Part shown: positions 33,101 to 44,570 of the stretch, one piece after another
How positions within the stretch are numbered: the first letter of the stretch is position 1
Layout of the letters: every line of letters begins with the position of its first letter
Assembly: GCA_036346395.1 (NCBI GenBank)
Contig: CM070601.1
Span: 19,341,763-19,405,762, forward strand
Reading direction: 5' to 3'
DNA: 64,000 bases
DNA from: Hsuehochloa calcarea
Taxonomy: Eukaryota > Streptophyta > Magnoliopsida > Poales > Poaceae
Translations under genes and position numbers: made by a program
The notes under the pieces: model-generated
Databases searched by the model: none
What the model saw: only the letters and a program-made list of their open reading frames with translations
Told to the model about the DNA's origin: nothing

Positions 33101-35583
33101 ATGAGGATTACGTCGGGACGCCGTGGTGGGCGGTGGCCAGGAGGAACCCTAGCCGCCGGTGGGGAATAGGGAGAAAGGTTGGCGCGGATGAACAGTGCAC
33201 GGAAAACAAGGAGATGGCGTAATGGGGATTGGGCAACTCCCAATCTTTGTTGATTTTCATTGATAGTATATGCTGTGTATATAAAGGAATACAAACTAAC
33301 TGACTTGGAAGGTATTATCCTTTCCTAATGCAATACAAATTGATTTGGAAGGTATTATCCTTTCCTAATGCAAACTTCCCTAATGTAGACTTCCTATATT
33401 AAACTTTCCTAATTGCAACTTCCTATTTTGATAAAAGAGGATTCCTAAACCGCCGCTAGGGCTGGCTGCGCCTGCCCCTTACGGCGCTGGCCATAAACAC
33501 GGACCCACGTGACACCATTTACCAAGAAAACTTAAAATGCAACAATGCAATATCTTATGCTCTCTACTAGACACCATAATTTTCACAAGCATAAGATGAA
33601 CACCCTATGTTACTGTGTCTTCTAATAGGCCAATTAGATAACTCCACAGAAAATAGAAATCAACTTTCATTCTTTTGCAAACCAACATAGTTGAAGATCA
33701 ATCAGGCAAATGCCAGCTAGAGCCAAAACTCAAAAACCTTGCCACTCACTGTAACCATGACGTTAAGATGACCCACATAACAAAATATAATTTCATTCAT
33801 TGGCTGAAAGTGTGTTCATGTTCTTTGAACTGAGATGACTCGAAACAAGAGCAATGAAAAGAGCATAACCTTCTTTGCACGAACATCTCTCTGAGCATAT
33901 AAATAAAAAAGCACAGTTGAAATTCTAAGATGGACAGGGCTGGTATAAAAGATGTAAGCCAAACTTGCTTGCAAACAGATCAGGCAATAAGAAAAATATC
34001 AAACTCTTTCTCCATTGAACTCTGAACTAAACAACAACAGATCACATGATCTCGCATGAATCTGTGCTAGAATTTTCTTCTAAGACTGCATATGTTGGCA
34101 AAAACTTATAAAACTATCAGATGCAGTTATGATAATATTAAAAATAGCTAGGCATAGTAACACCCCTGAGGAAGTTGAAAACATAGCCTCTCATCGACTT
34201 CTGGAACTTGAACCAAACTGCTTGCATAACTTTTGGGGGTATGAAAATGAGCTTGGGTTCAACTTGTTTCTTTCACAGCCCTATTGTAACATCATACTTA
34301 GTAATTCAAAACAACCATCCTGCAAACATGAAAAGGGTATAATCCTCCAGTCCTCCCTAAATTTACTCAGACAACCCATAAGTTTAAAACCGTAAACTTA
34401 GTATAGAGTGCTAATTGTGTTGCCAATTCATAAACTTCATAAGCAAATAATAACAGATTCAAACCAATCTGCATTCCCTGTGCACAAAACACCCATGTAC
34501 AACACAGCGATGACAGAGTATCAAGCAAGCAATAGTTTTCCATGTGGCTTCTGTTACTTAAGATATTATTTTAGGCACATGGGACTGGTTAATCTACTTT
34601 TAGAGATGTGCTATACCACCTTACATATTGTGCAAATTGTCTATACACAATTGCGGTGCTCCATCAGGGAAGCAATGCACATGGCACATAACACGTACCT
34701 GCTGAGATGTTGTGGTGAGCTGCTGCTGCAAGTCCTGGAGCCTGGACTTGTGCACCAGGAATTCTGTGTCAGTCTCCTCCTCCACAGGTGGTGGCTTCGT
34801 TGTGACCAACCCATTCACCACCGTTTGTTTCAAATCTTTAAACATCCCAAATAAGTCTCTCCCAGCTTTCGCCGGCACCGGCGGAGTGTCAGCATTCACT
34901 GTGGTAGTCCAGTACCGCGGCGACTCACCCTCGAAGGCGAGGATGGCGCCAGGCTGAGTGAGGAATGTGCGGAGGTCAGGGCTGCGGCCAACGACGGGGT
35001 GCGCGGCGAGACGGCGGAGGTAGCGCTGAAGCGCAGTAATCCGCTGGCTCACGAAGTCGTGGCGCTGAATGACCTGTCCCTCGACGACGCTCTTGTCGGG
35101 ACGGGCCGGGACGAACAGACCGCGGTGGGCCGCCGCGAGGCGGTCCGCGAGGGCCACCACGTCGCGGAAGCGCCGCCGCACGCGGAACTCGCCGCCGCCG
35201 CCAGCGAGGCGGGTGGTGATGAGGTAGGAGAAGTAGCTCCCGGAGACGGGGATCACGCCGGCGGCCCCGGAGGTACGGTCCGCGTGCTTCTTCGGGTCGG
35301 ACACAGTGATCCGGGCGAACTCAGCCGCCGCCTCGGCAGGGGCGGCCGGGGGTCCAGTACTGGGGGCCGGGGGGATGTCATCGTCGTTGAGGAAGTCGTC
35401 GAGGACGAAGGGGTCGTGGTCCGCGGTGGGCGCAGAAGATGAGGGGGACGAAGGCGGGCGGAGGAGGGGGTCAGTGGAGGTGCCGGCGGCGGATGAGGAG
35501 AACGAGTCGAGGGCGAGGGTTTCGAGGTCGTCAGCGGCGACGGAGGCGGAGGCAGCCGCCGACGAGGGCTCGGCGGGCATCAT
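27112..35583 (-). CDS. SNX2: Sorting nexin 2 (PX-BAR retromer-associated)
   Basis: Five exons join in frame to 508 codons: 35583-34699, 29269-29060, 28949-28689, 27412-27326 and 27192-27112, all with GT-AG introns. Residues ~1-85 are an acidic, Ser/Pro-rich tail (DPFVLDDFLNDDD). Residues ~88-225 form a PX domain that should bind endosomal phosphoinositides (SYLITTRL, VRRRFRDVVALADRL, RPDKSVVEGQV, RITALQRYLRRL). Residues ~255-507 form the Vps5/BAR coiled-coil that dimerises and bends membranes (TTTSQQAEALVKAQDDL, LGMTLIKLAKFE, DRSNALHNVQSLSADL, LKETISATEAAKSHALREYESIKENN, FVVNQVSYSDHYANMWAKVAEETKVY). Plant SNX2 pairs with SNX1 on endosomes to recycle cargo such as vacuolar sorting receptors. 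Another Met lies at codon 2. Intron 1 is 5.4 kb because of a gypsy insertion. Copy a or b cannot be told here. Confidence 0.94.
29453..29971 (-). repeat. LTR (3' in element orientation)
   Basis: It has TGTC..GACA termini. It contains a 44-bp tandem repeat in three copies (29733-29776, 29777-29820, 29821-29864; each starts CCTAATGCAAACTTCC), while the partner LTR has one. This explains most of the length difference. Confidence 0.9.
29972..33011 (-). pseudogene. Gypsy gag-pol remnant with deleted integrase
   Basis: Gag starts at ATG 33011 (MSSNGGNEDFQQV) and is soon stopped. The gag core reads LPSFDGKEDPLPWINHCEQFF at about 32640-32560 in fragments. A damaged zinc knuckle (CYNCDDKFVPGH) lies near 31970-31930. 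RT follows at 31498-30780 with KKKDASWRFCVDYRALN, SFTKLDLCSGYHHIWM and the catalytic FDDILIYS. RNase H spans about 30500-30170 (ECDASGTGFGAILHQG, AAYERELIGLV, HWRPYLWGRPF). Directly after it comes a chromodomain-like tail (WQILVQWKGLHATNASWED). The ~1 kb expected for integrase is absent. Confidence 0.85.
33028..33046 (-). other. Primer-binding site (tRNA-iMet)
   Basis: On the minus strand TGGTATCAGAGCC lies just inside the 5' LTR. It matches the standard plant initiator-tRNA PBS. Confidence 0.9.
33047..33514 (-). repeat. LTR (5' in element orientation)
   Basis: It matches 29453-29971 except for repeat-number changes. It has its own duplication of the GGAAGGTATTATCC segment (about 33308-33370) and a single copy of the 44-bp unit found three times in the partner. 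Confidence 0.9.
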
Positions 35584-37429
35584 GGCTGCTTAGGGGGTGG
35601 GGTAGGGTTTGGACGTTGGAGGATTTAGTGGCAGGGTTGGACGCCAAAATCGGGAGATCCGAGGACATGTACAAAGGTCCTTCTACAAGCTTCGTGAATT
35701 TTGGATTAATTTCCTACTATCACTGCATACACGGTATAATTCATTACATGTCACTCACTGTGAGAGTGGGACTGATACGAGAATTCTAGATCTCCATATT
35801 ATTAACATACAAGAAATGTTCAAAATTATTCGATATATAAGAAAATACCCCTAGGATTTTTGCTGATATAGAGAAAAGAAAAAGAAGAAAGAGTGTATAT
35901 ATACCTTAATTGTCCATGTTATTGTACATGCTATCGGAGAGCGAAGCCGTAAAGAATCAATCGATAGTCGAGATGCGGAAGGGGAGGTGGCCGAGGTGGG
36001 TGTTGTCGCGTGTTCCGCCACGGGTATGCGTAAGCAAGGGTGCAGCTAGTTTTGAAGAGCTGGGGCCTGAGCAATCGTTGCCGGATAGGGTCCAAACATG
36101 AATAACAAACCGGACGGTTTAAGTATCTACAATAATTTATTTTTTAATTTTTTAATAAGAAAATATAGTACTCAATTTAACAAAAAGAAATAAATCTTTC
36201 AATGAATTATTTCTTGAACTTGTATCTAAGACTTTAATTCTTACTTTAATTGTTATACACAAAATTAGTTTTTAAGTACCAAACAAGTCTCCAATAGCTG
36301 TTTTATTATTTCTTATGCCTTGGTATTAATAATTTGTTTGTTTCTTCATTTAGAAACAAGAATACTTTCTCTCTTCTACATCACTAAAATACTGATGTGA
36401 TAACCCCTTAGTTACAAGTGATATGGACTATTGTATATACACTTATAGCTGTCATAATTTGCAAACAATTCCTGCACTGCACATGTAGATTTGCGTTTGA
36501 AAAGCCGTAAACAGTTCAATTTCTACCCAAACAACCAAGCCAATTTCTACCTAAACAATCAGGCCATAGACACTAGTAGGAAGACGATAGTAGCTCTATA
36601 ATTTTTTTGTCTGTGCAAAAAATTCCTGAGAACGCCATACATAACCTTTTTCTCTTTGCAAAGCGAGTGCGAAACAAGCTTTCTTTACTTTACGTTTTGT
36701 ACGTGAGATGTTTGCATTATCTTCCTCCTAGGTCAAAGGCAAAAGGTGCATAGTTCCTTTCTTCATCGGCAAACACTTGCAGACTGCGTGCGGTTCACTG
36801 ATTTATTCCTTCATGGATCATAGTTCGAACCTCGATCAAACTGGTCAGTGGACACTCTATCGAGAAAGATACGGACTAAAGATTGTTTAAGGTATTCAGG
36901 TAGCAGGCAGACAAAGATGAAGACTAGACTACTTAAGGCATTCACGTAGCAGGTCGTGCAAATCTATCCTGAATTCTTCAAAGCTAGCATACAGCTCGTT
37001 AAGAAGTCTAAATTTTCAGTATCATCGCACCTTGTAATCGGCCTATTCTGCCTGGCAGCATCTTTGAGCTCCAATCCCGCTGCTGTCTAAACACTAAACA
37101 GAAAAAGGGACATACAAGCACCACAACCTATTTAGCAGGTAAAAGCTTGCATAGAAGCAAACCACAAACATTGTATAAGATGATATTATCAGATAAGTAT
37201 ATATCTATTTGCAGGTTCGAGGATTGCAACAGTTCGAAGTCCATGCTTTTCAGTATGATCTGCCAATAAGCAGCTTGACAAATCACAAGTCAACATGGAT
37301 TACATTCTACAGTTAGGAAAATAAATAATGTACTGTCATTTGTCAGACAAGGCAATGCTGTTGTAAAAATATATATCAACTTTAAAAAATTCCACCATCA
37401 AATACCAGGATGATCACTAACAATGATGA
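35584..37429. other. Intergenic region upstream of SNX2
   Basis: The first few hundred bases should contain the SNX2 5' UTR and promoter (minus strand). The remainder is AT-rich and I see no gene, clear repeat boundary or coding remnant in it. Confidence 0.4.
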
Positions 37430-37782
37430 CTGTTTTATAAAACAATCCTTTTAAACTTTTTATTTTAAAATAAACGACTCCCAGACAAATTCCAAAAAAA
37501 AGGCTGTTTGCAACGCCATAGACCATGGCATTGCAACTTTGCAAGATTGGCCACAATAAGGGCCAACGTGGCTGGTCTTCCAACGAGACAGGTCACAGGT
37601 GTTAGCGTTTCAATTTCGGAAATAAGTTTGCAAGCCACATGTGGAGTTGTGGAATGTGGGGTTCATTTGCAGCACAACAGATAATGGCGTTGCAAGCAGG
37701 GCTCATTTTAAATTTATAAAAATAAGTTTCAGACAGGTTTATTTTAATAAACAAATTAAGAAGGGTTATTTTATACAACATT
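37430..37782. mobile_element. Foldback (MITE-like) element, about 350 bp
   Basis: Left arm 37430-37485 (TGTTTTATAAAACAATCC..) and right arm 37725-37782 (..GGGTTATTTTATACAACA) are inverted repeats of about 55 bp with scattered mismatches, each including TTTTAAAATAAAC-like sequence and a CAGAC. The centre is non-coding. No clear target-site duplication was seen, so the superfamily is open. Confidence 0.6.
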
Positions 37783-38807
37783 TGCTTAACAATTTGCAAC
37801 ATAGATTAATCTTAGCAGGTATGGTATATTCAGCAAGCAAAATTGGGCATAATGTAACATGTCACCAATAACATTCTAATTTATAGGCAAGCTTTAAGAC
37901 ACGTATCATGCATCGTTCAGGGTTCAACAAGCAAAACACAGCAGCTTTGATACACTGGAATTCCACATTCTTAATAACAATACGTTAATAACCACTATCT
38001 CATAATCCCATTGTTCCCACCCACCACCCCAACCAAAAAATTGCAGATAAATTTGGGGATGGTTAGTTAGAAATTTGTTGCCCTTCGGGCTTAGCATATC
38101 TGGACCAGAAGAACTGTCTTCAATTACTGTGGATGATCACAAAACAAAGAGACTGATGATTCCGCATTTCATGAGCCCTCGAACCAAAGGGCAAACCCAG
38201 GAAAGCCCAATACCAAACAGCCACTACAAAATATTATGAAGCCAAGTTCATACTGATGCACACCATAATATTATTTCCCACGTCAGCTATTAACATAAGC
38301 TTACAGCAATACTAGATGATCACACAGATCTATTGACTTTATTACACTACTCCAGCATTGCGTACACATTGATCTCCAACAAGAGAAGAGTTAACATTTG
38401 ACAACAAATATTCAGCATGATTCCAAAGCATTCATTTGTCAGGATAAATTTCCACAAGCATATCAAGTATTGCAAGTAAACAACCGAAGCATCATAAAAT
38501 GTTTATTTTATTTTGTTTCATTACTCCCATGAACATGCCATGTATATTGATAATTCGACATCATAAATTCATACTAAAGTACACACTCAATCTCGACACA
38601 GCGTGAAATGTATAAGATAATTCTGCAGATCTTTGGGAAAGGAGGCGCCTCAATCAAAACACATTAAACCAATAGATCTGTAGCTACAGAATGAGGAACT
38701 GCGGAAGAAATAGGCTACAGCTACAACAAGACCAGATCCAGACAAATTCCATCTTAACACGAACTTCCCGAGCCCAAGAAGCCTACCAGATCTCGTCCTT
38801 CGCCGCC
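37783..38807. other. Gene-free region; right part probably PRA1 3' UTR
   Basis: No coding sequence was recognised. About 38600-38807 lies just downstream of the PRA1 stop on the minus strand and is a plausible 3' UTR. The rest shows nothing I can name. Confidence 0.35.
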
Positions 38808-39473
38808 TCAAACCCTAGATCCGGGTGCCCCAAGGAAGGATAGCAGCCCCTGGGCCGCGCTGTTGCCGCTGGCGGCGTCCGCATCGTCGAGGAAGAGGTC
38901 TTCGGGCATGCGGAATGCGCCGTGCGCGGCGACGATGGCGCCGCCGACGAGCAGCCCAGAGATGATGAGCGACGCGACGGACGTGAAGAAGAAGGCGACG
39001 AACGACGCGACGACGAGCCCCAGCAGCGTCTCGCGGTCGGAGAAGGTGCGGCCGAAGAGCGCCACGGGCTGGTCGGAGGAGCGGAAGAGGTAGAGGAAGC
39101 ACCAGGCGGCGAGGAGGCCCAGGAGGATGAGGAGAGAGAAGGGGTGGGCCATGAGCGACGCCGCGAGCGCGAAGGCCACCACGGCGGCGTAGTTCACGCG
39201 GAAGTAGGCGAGGTTGCGGCGGAGGCGGGAGGTGGCATCGGACAGGGAGTCCGGCCGCGAGAACGCCGAGCGGTCCAGCAGCTCCGTCCACGCCCGCCGG
39301 TCGGACAGCGAGCGCCGCGCCGACTCGGAGAGCCGGCTCAGGAAGAGCCGGAACGCCGGCGTGGCTATAGGCGCGTCGGAGCCACCACTGCCGCCACCGG
39401 TGGACGGGGACGAGCCCGCGGCTGCGGGGTTGGTGACCGGGAGGAGGGGAGGCGGTGTCGGTCCGGAGGCCAT
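38808..39473 (-). CDS. PRA1: PRA1 family protein (prenylated Rab acceptor, PRA1.B type)
   Basis: An intronless frame of 221 codons. The N-terminal ~35 residues are Pro/Gly/Ser-rich. A conserved amphipathic part follows (RLSESARRSLSDRRAWTELL, DATSRLRRNLAYFRVNY), then two hydrophobic hairpins (AAVVAFALAASLMAHPFSLL with LLAAWCFLYLF, and LLGLVVASFVAFFFTSVASL with LIISGLLVGGAIVAAHGAF). The cytosolic end is acidic (MPEDLFLDDAD). This is the PRA1/Yip3 layout: a small membrane protein of ER, Golgi or endosomes that binds prenylated Rab GTPases. The start at 39473 has a strong context (GCCATGGCC), and the GC-rich coding bias begins there. A longer in-frame start at 39623 would add low-quality sequence. 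The next gene leftwards is SNX2, in the same direction. Confidence 0.93.
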   Translation of the reverse strand: MASGPTPPPLLPVTNPAAAGSSPSTGGGSGGSDAPIATPAFRLFLSRLSESARRSLSDRRAWTELLDRSAFSRPDSLSDATSRLRRNLAYFRVNYAAVVAFALAASLMAHPFSLLILLGLLAAWCFLYLFRSSDQPVALFGRTFSDRETLLGLVVASFVAFFFTSVASLIISGLLVGGAIVAAHGAFRMPEDLFLDDADAASGNSAAQGLLSFLGAPGSRV

Positions 39474-40237
39474 GGCGATGGTTTGGGAAGAGAAGATTGT
39501 ACAGGAGGTGGAGGGGAATTGGGGAAAACTTCTTGCTGTTGCGGTGGTTGCCTGCCTGCTTCCCACTATATGATTGCTTGGTTTGTTCTGTCGTCTCGAT
39601 GACAGTGGGCCAAGGTGTAACAATGAGTCTACATGTCAGTGGCAAATTGGTTTTGTTTCATATTTTATGGCTTTGGTCGGCTCAAAAGAGAGTTGAGAAC
39701 CAGAGACCCTAGTTTATTGGGATCACCGTTCCGTTTGATGGTGGACCGTGGACCTAATCTATGTAGTTCTCTCCTTTGAGACGGCCAAACCGGGATATCG
39801 GCCAAACCGGGAGTTTGCATTTTGCATAATGGGTTGATTGTCATCAAAGTAAGATTTGAGATGAAAGATATTATTATATATTGATGAGTATCAAAATAAT
39901 ATTCCAAAGAAGTAAATAAAATCATAATATGTTGATGATATTCAAGACAAGATCTCAAAGTGAAGAAGATATCATGTGTTATGATTATCAAATCAAGAAT
40001 CCGGACTTGGAGTGGAGATGTTCGTCATCAAGTGATCACTCAAGATGAATGCTCGAGGTAATTGTATAACTAGCATAGGTTAAGGATGTGTTCCTTGTAT
40101 TTTACCGGTCTCGGCGTTTGGTTGGAAGATCGGATTGCTAGTATAAGTTGTCATACTATTAAGAGGGGTCTTGTCTAGTAACTTAAGTCTCACCATGTGT
40201 TGATAGCTCAATCCCACTTGCTTTAGTTCTTCTAGAC

Positions 40238-41110
40238 ATGATACCACTGTTTGCGAATGTGTTTTGTGAATAGTTGAAGATCATGCATTAACTCTTTGTA
40301 GCATGGGACTATAATTTGCACATATATTTTACAAATGGTTGAAGTCCATGCACCTACTCCTTGTGGTATGATACTTGACGAGTATTAAAATATCTACTTA
40401 TTATTTAATAGATAAATGATCATACATTTTCGTGGTCGTAATGCCTAAGGCTAACGACTTCACTAGTCGTAAGGATTCCAGAGGTTACACAATATCTAAC
40501 CTGATTGGAGAAGGTTCCCAACCTTGTCTTCAATCAGTCAAAAGCTCACAAAGTTTTGAACTAATATCTGGATCTAGCGCCAAATATATACTCTACCGTG
40601 TGAAGAATGGAACATGTGATGTATATTCTATACCACGCGACGATACGTAACTCTAAGACACAAGAATACGGTCAAATGGCTCACTGACATATAACCGTAC
40701 AGCAGTTGACACATTATCAACTGACGCCTCTCTCCGATCAGACGCGCTACTTCTCAAACAGGCGTCTCTCCTAGAGACAACTGTCAACGCTTCATCAACT
40801 ACATAAGGAGGACTGCGAACCGAAGTGGAGAGGCCCGCCCGGAACAGTGAAGATAGATTGGAAAACACTCTCAAAAGAGCATTGTATTCTCAAGTTAGTC
40901 TTCAGTCTAGGTTACATACACCCATTGTAATAGCCAGTTCATAGCAATAAAGAACAGTCTCATTACTTTCCAGGAGATACATGTCATTTTCCTCTTTTTC
41001 TTCATATATTCAAAAGATCGGTGATTTGATCGTCTTCAATACTAAAGTTTGCAAATGTGTTTTGTAAATTGTTGAAGTTCATGCATCTTTCCTTGACATG
41101 GTCTAAGATT
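40238..41110. repeat. 65-bp tandem repeat, three units, third split by a solo LTR
   Basis: Units start at 40238, 40303 and 40368, each running ATGRKAC.., a TTTGCNNATRTRTTTT segment, GTTGAAG and CATGCA. The third unit is broken after ATGATACT and resumes at 41044 with AAAGTTTGCAAATGTG. Confidence 0.8.
40376..41038. mobile_element. Solo LTR, 663 bp
   Basis: Termini are TGACGAGTATT and GTCTTCA, with exact 5-bp duplications ATACT at 40371-40375 and 41039-41043. There is no internal region. Its start and GTCGTAA motifs resemble the solo LTR at 43764-44570, suggesting related families. The host sequence reads through cleanly once it is removed. Confidence 0.85.
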
Positions 41111-42364
41111 GCTCGTTACTCTTTTCTTGGATTTTACGTCATGTGTTGGCTCTTTATAATTGTGCTTTTTGATTTGATCAAATGTGTTTGAGATTAATCA
41201 AATAGATGGGTTGTGTAACCCTTTGAATTAGTTTTTCATAGAGTCCAAAATAACTCAATTCTGTCATCAGAGTAAAAAGTTATGACTATTTTTTCGATTG
41301 TCGCCTGTGCTGAAGTTCAGACTCATACTGACTAGAAGTTCGATCTGACCGCCCTTACAAGGCCGATCAACCTTTTCCACAGAGCATGTTTTTGAGTTTT
41401 CTTCCTCCCAAAAGTCATGTCTGACCGACCCTGTGAGGAAGGTCTGATCGGGAACTGTCTGTAATTTTATAGCCATTGCATCAGAGTCTTGGCCTCTGAT
41501 CGACCGTTGGTTGGTGGTCAGACTGGTTTTGCTATTTTCCAGCCCTTTTAGCCTCCAACAGCTAACTTTTGGTGTGTGTGTGTGTTATAAATATCCACCA
41601 TAACCAGTTGGGAGATAACCCTTGGCATCTTATTTCACTCTCTTAAGCTATTGTGAGCTTATCCTCTCAATTGTGCATGTTGCACCTTGTGATCAAAGTG
41701 AGAGGTTCTAGTTGCATGTGTTGCAATTAGAATTGGATTGAGCATCCAATTGTGCATGTGTTGCACTTGGTGATAGTCAAGCAAGAAGCTTGGTTTTATT
41801 ACTCTTGGTGTTTGTCGACACCTAGACAGTGTAGAGGCATCGTGGTCATATGATCTTCTCAAAAAGCGTGTGAGAAGTCTCAGCTTGGTTGTGAGTGGTT
41901 TGGTGCTCGCCATGTTCGGAGTGGAGGAAGAGCAATCTTAGGTGGATCGATGTGTTGGTTCAAGTTGTGAGTTGGCCCAATTCATTTGGGCTTACCTCAG
42001 AGGTGTTAGTTTAATTCGTGGAGCCGGTCCAATTCATTTGGGCTTACCTCAACGTGGATTAAGGGAGTCCAGCAAGTCTTCGAACACCATGGTAAAACAT
42101 CATTGTGCTATTATGGTTTGCTCTCTTATGATTTACTTTGTGCAATTTACATTCCTAGAATTGAATTGATTGTATGTCAAACTAGGTTTGCAAATCTTGA
42201 CTTAGACTTAGGGTATTTGTGCACTTAAGGAAAACTAAAATATTTAGGCTTTAATTGTGCAAAAGAGAATTGACTTTCGCTTACGCATTAGAAATCAATT
42301 TTAACCTTATAGATTTTTATAAAAGACTATTCACCCCCCTCTAGTCGGACTCCTCAACCTTACA

Positions 42365-42380
42365 AGTGATATCGGAGCTT
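42365..42380 (+). other. Copia primer-binding site, degenerate
   Basis: AGTGATATCGGAGCTT follows the LTR end directly and resembles the initiator tRNA-Met PBS (TGGTATCAGAGC) with two changes. Confidence 0.6.
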
Positions 42381-43763
42381 GGTTTCTCATTTATTAGACT
42401 TAACCATATAGAGAGTAAATAATGACTACTAGTGATATAGTGCACCTCGATGAAACACATCTATTTAATGGCACAAAGTATGCTCATTACAAAATCTGCA
42501 AGTCTTGTTAGTTTAAGGCCATGAGCCTAAAAATACGGCGTAGATATGGGTTTTTCTCCTCTATTGGATCATCTAGCTCCAACAAAGTGAGGAAGAGAAA
42601 AACTTACATCTCGACGTTCAAGCAATTACTGTTTTATTTAGTGTTTTGAGTGTAGAGGTGTTCAATGAAGTATGCAAACTCAAGAACTCTCATGAGATGT
42701 GGACCCAACTTTAAGATCATTATGAAAGGTCCACCTCCACTAATGATGATTGCATAAAAAGATGGACGTCGGGAGAAAAATGCTCAAGTTCCAGCTCCGA
42801 CAATGAGGAGCCCTTAACACCATCCACATCAACTCATTTCTTTGTGACCAAAGGTAATGAAAAGGTAAATGATGATGATGGGCATTCATATAATGAGTTG
42901 ATGGATATGCTTGAGGAACTTAATAAGTGTCTAGGAAGGAGAAATCAAAATTTAATGTTTTGAAGAAAGAGTATGTATCACTTCAAAATAATTATAAAGA
43001 GCTAAAGGTTGTTCATGAAAATCTCCTTCTCAATGAGCTCAATAAATCTAAGGTGGATATAGGCATACCATATGATTTAGTAAATAATATGTCTGTGTAG
43101 TTGCTAACAATTGCATTACATGTAAGGTGAGCATATCCACCTCTTGTGAGAACTTGCTAGACATGCCTTGTAGCTCTAGTGAAAATGCTTCCATTTCATA
43201 TTTTCTTGTTAAGACTAATCTTATAGAGAAAAATGAGGAACTCAATGTCCAAGTCTAGAAATTAACAAATAACTTAGAAAGAAGCTTCAAGGGAAGGACA
43301 CCCTCGATGATATCTCGAGCAAGTAAAGGAGCTTGCATGACAAGAGGGGGATTGGCTTCACTTGCAAGAAAAAGCAATCTAGCAAGACAATGGACAATTC
43401 AGGACATATCAAGAACATCATGTGCTTTGGATGCAATGAGAAGATACACTTTTACTCGGTGTGCCCTAATAAGGTGGATGACAAAGATCATTTAGAAAGA
43501 GGCATGCCGGCAAGGAGCAAGAAAAAAAAAGATAAGAAGGGAAAGCAAAAGCCCAACTTACTACAATTACCGGAAAAGGAACACGTTGGTAAAAATTGTT
43601 CCTTGGGTAAAACTCCTAAGCCTATTCTCTACCATGATCATTATTTGTTTAGAAGGATAGAAATGGTAGGGTGATTGCTAGATATGTTTGTTCACCTAAG
43701 TCTGTTCCTTTAAAAAGGGACATTTGGGTTCCTAAATCTTTTGTGATTAAGATTGAAGGACCC

Positions 43764-44570
43764 TGACGAGGATCTAATAATCCTCATTTTATCTATTATC
43801 TATAATTCTTATTATGGGTAAATATGATGTCACATAAGTCTCCAGAAGTACCCCTTATTTTTATAAGGGAGAGGCCTACCAAGTGATTGTAAGATATTCT
43901 ACAATCACCCCCATAGTCGTAAGTCTTACTACGACTACTACCTGGTCGTAAGTCTTTCTACGACCATTACATGGTCGTAAGTCCTTCTACGATCACTACA
44001 TAGTCGTAAGACCTTCTACGACTACTACCTGGTCGTAAGTCCTCCTACGACCAGGCAAACCACGACCACCTTATAATCAAACCTACGAGCAAGTGGGTCC
44101 AATTGATTAAGGAATCGAGCAGTGCACGCACTATTATTCCGCGTAGTAATAGTACTTAAATACCCCATTATCTCTGAATGATAACTGCCAGACGGCGTAG
44201 AGAAGCCAATGCGCCGGTAATTACTGCCATCATGCGCCCATTACTGGCTCAATTAAGGCGCCCCTTCCGCAGGACAAAACGGCTCCTCCTTCACGACTAT
44301 ATAAGGGCATCAATCAGGGAGACGAGAGGGGGAGAGACAGAAAAATAGAGCGAGTCAAGGAGAAATACAAGAACTATTCTCTGTAATAGTCTTAGCTTCT
44401 TACTTGATCATCAAGAATACCACACCACACAGGATTAGGGTTATTATTCTCTCCGGAGAAGGCCTGAACCTGTCTAAACATCCTGTGTCAACCACTCTGC
44501 GTGATTTCATCTCTAGGAGACCCCCCGAATCAAATAATCTTTACGTAAGATCGGTTCTAATACACCGACA
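43764..44570. mobile_element. Solo LTR, 807 bp, inside the copia gag remnant
   Basis: Termini are TGACGAGGATC and ACACCGACA, with exact duplications GACCC at 43759-43763 and 44571-44575. It contains a TATA box (CTATATAAGG near 44297) and a 29-bp tandem array in its U3. Removing it restores the copia reading order GP/WVPK. Confidence 0.88.
43885..44053. repeat. 29-bp tandem array of hairpin units in LTR U3
   Basis: Six units of about 29 bp start near 43885, 43914, 43943, 43972, 44001 and 44030 (the last is partial). Each contains a small inverted repeat: GGTCGTAAG, a 4-5-bp spacer, CTACGACC. The first is diverged (GATTGTAAG..CTACAATC) but keeps the pairing through compensating changes. The array lies about 245 bp upstream of the TATA box. 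Confidence 0.85.

Larger units (their letters stand above)
29453..33514 (-). mobile_element. Gypsy retrotransposon in SNX2 intron 1 (4062 bp)
   Basis: Exact 5-bp duplications CCATT (29448-29452 and 33515-33519) flank LTRs 29453-29971 and 33047-33514. On the minus strand a PBS (TGGTATCAGAGCC) abuts the right-hand LTR and a GGAGGGAG polypurine tract abuts the left-hand LTR. The element therefore runs in the same direction as SNX2. Its open frames are full of stops and most of integrase is deleted. Confidence 0.93.
39839..42364 (+). repeat. Copia-type LTR, interrupted by a solo LTR
   Basis: The right end is firm: CACCCCCCTCTAGTCGG, then ..CCTTACA, immediately followed by a PBS-like AGTGATATCGGAGC and a gag start. 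The same terminal ~230-360 bp recur at 46895-47123 and 50570-50931. The left end is only suggested (TGTCATCAAAG at 39839). Inside are a 65-bp tandem array, a solo LTR (40376-41038), and a duplicated TTCATTTGGGCTTACCTC segment (41979 and 42031). Confidence 0.6.

Noticed and set aside
38922..39602. 226-codon frame antisense to PRA1
   Set aside because: Gly/Glu/Arg-rich shadow of the PRA1 coding strand without any domain.
39474..39623. Upstream in-frame start for PRA1
   Set aside because: It would add about 50 residues of Ser/Thr/Gln-rich sequence unlike the family; ATG 39473 has the better context and the family's usual start.
43885..44053. CRISPR-like regular array
   Set aside because: The units are true 29-bp tandem repeats with no unique spacers, inside a plant LTR; not CRISPR.
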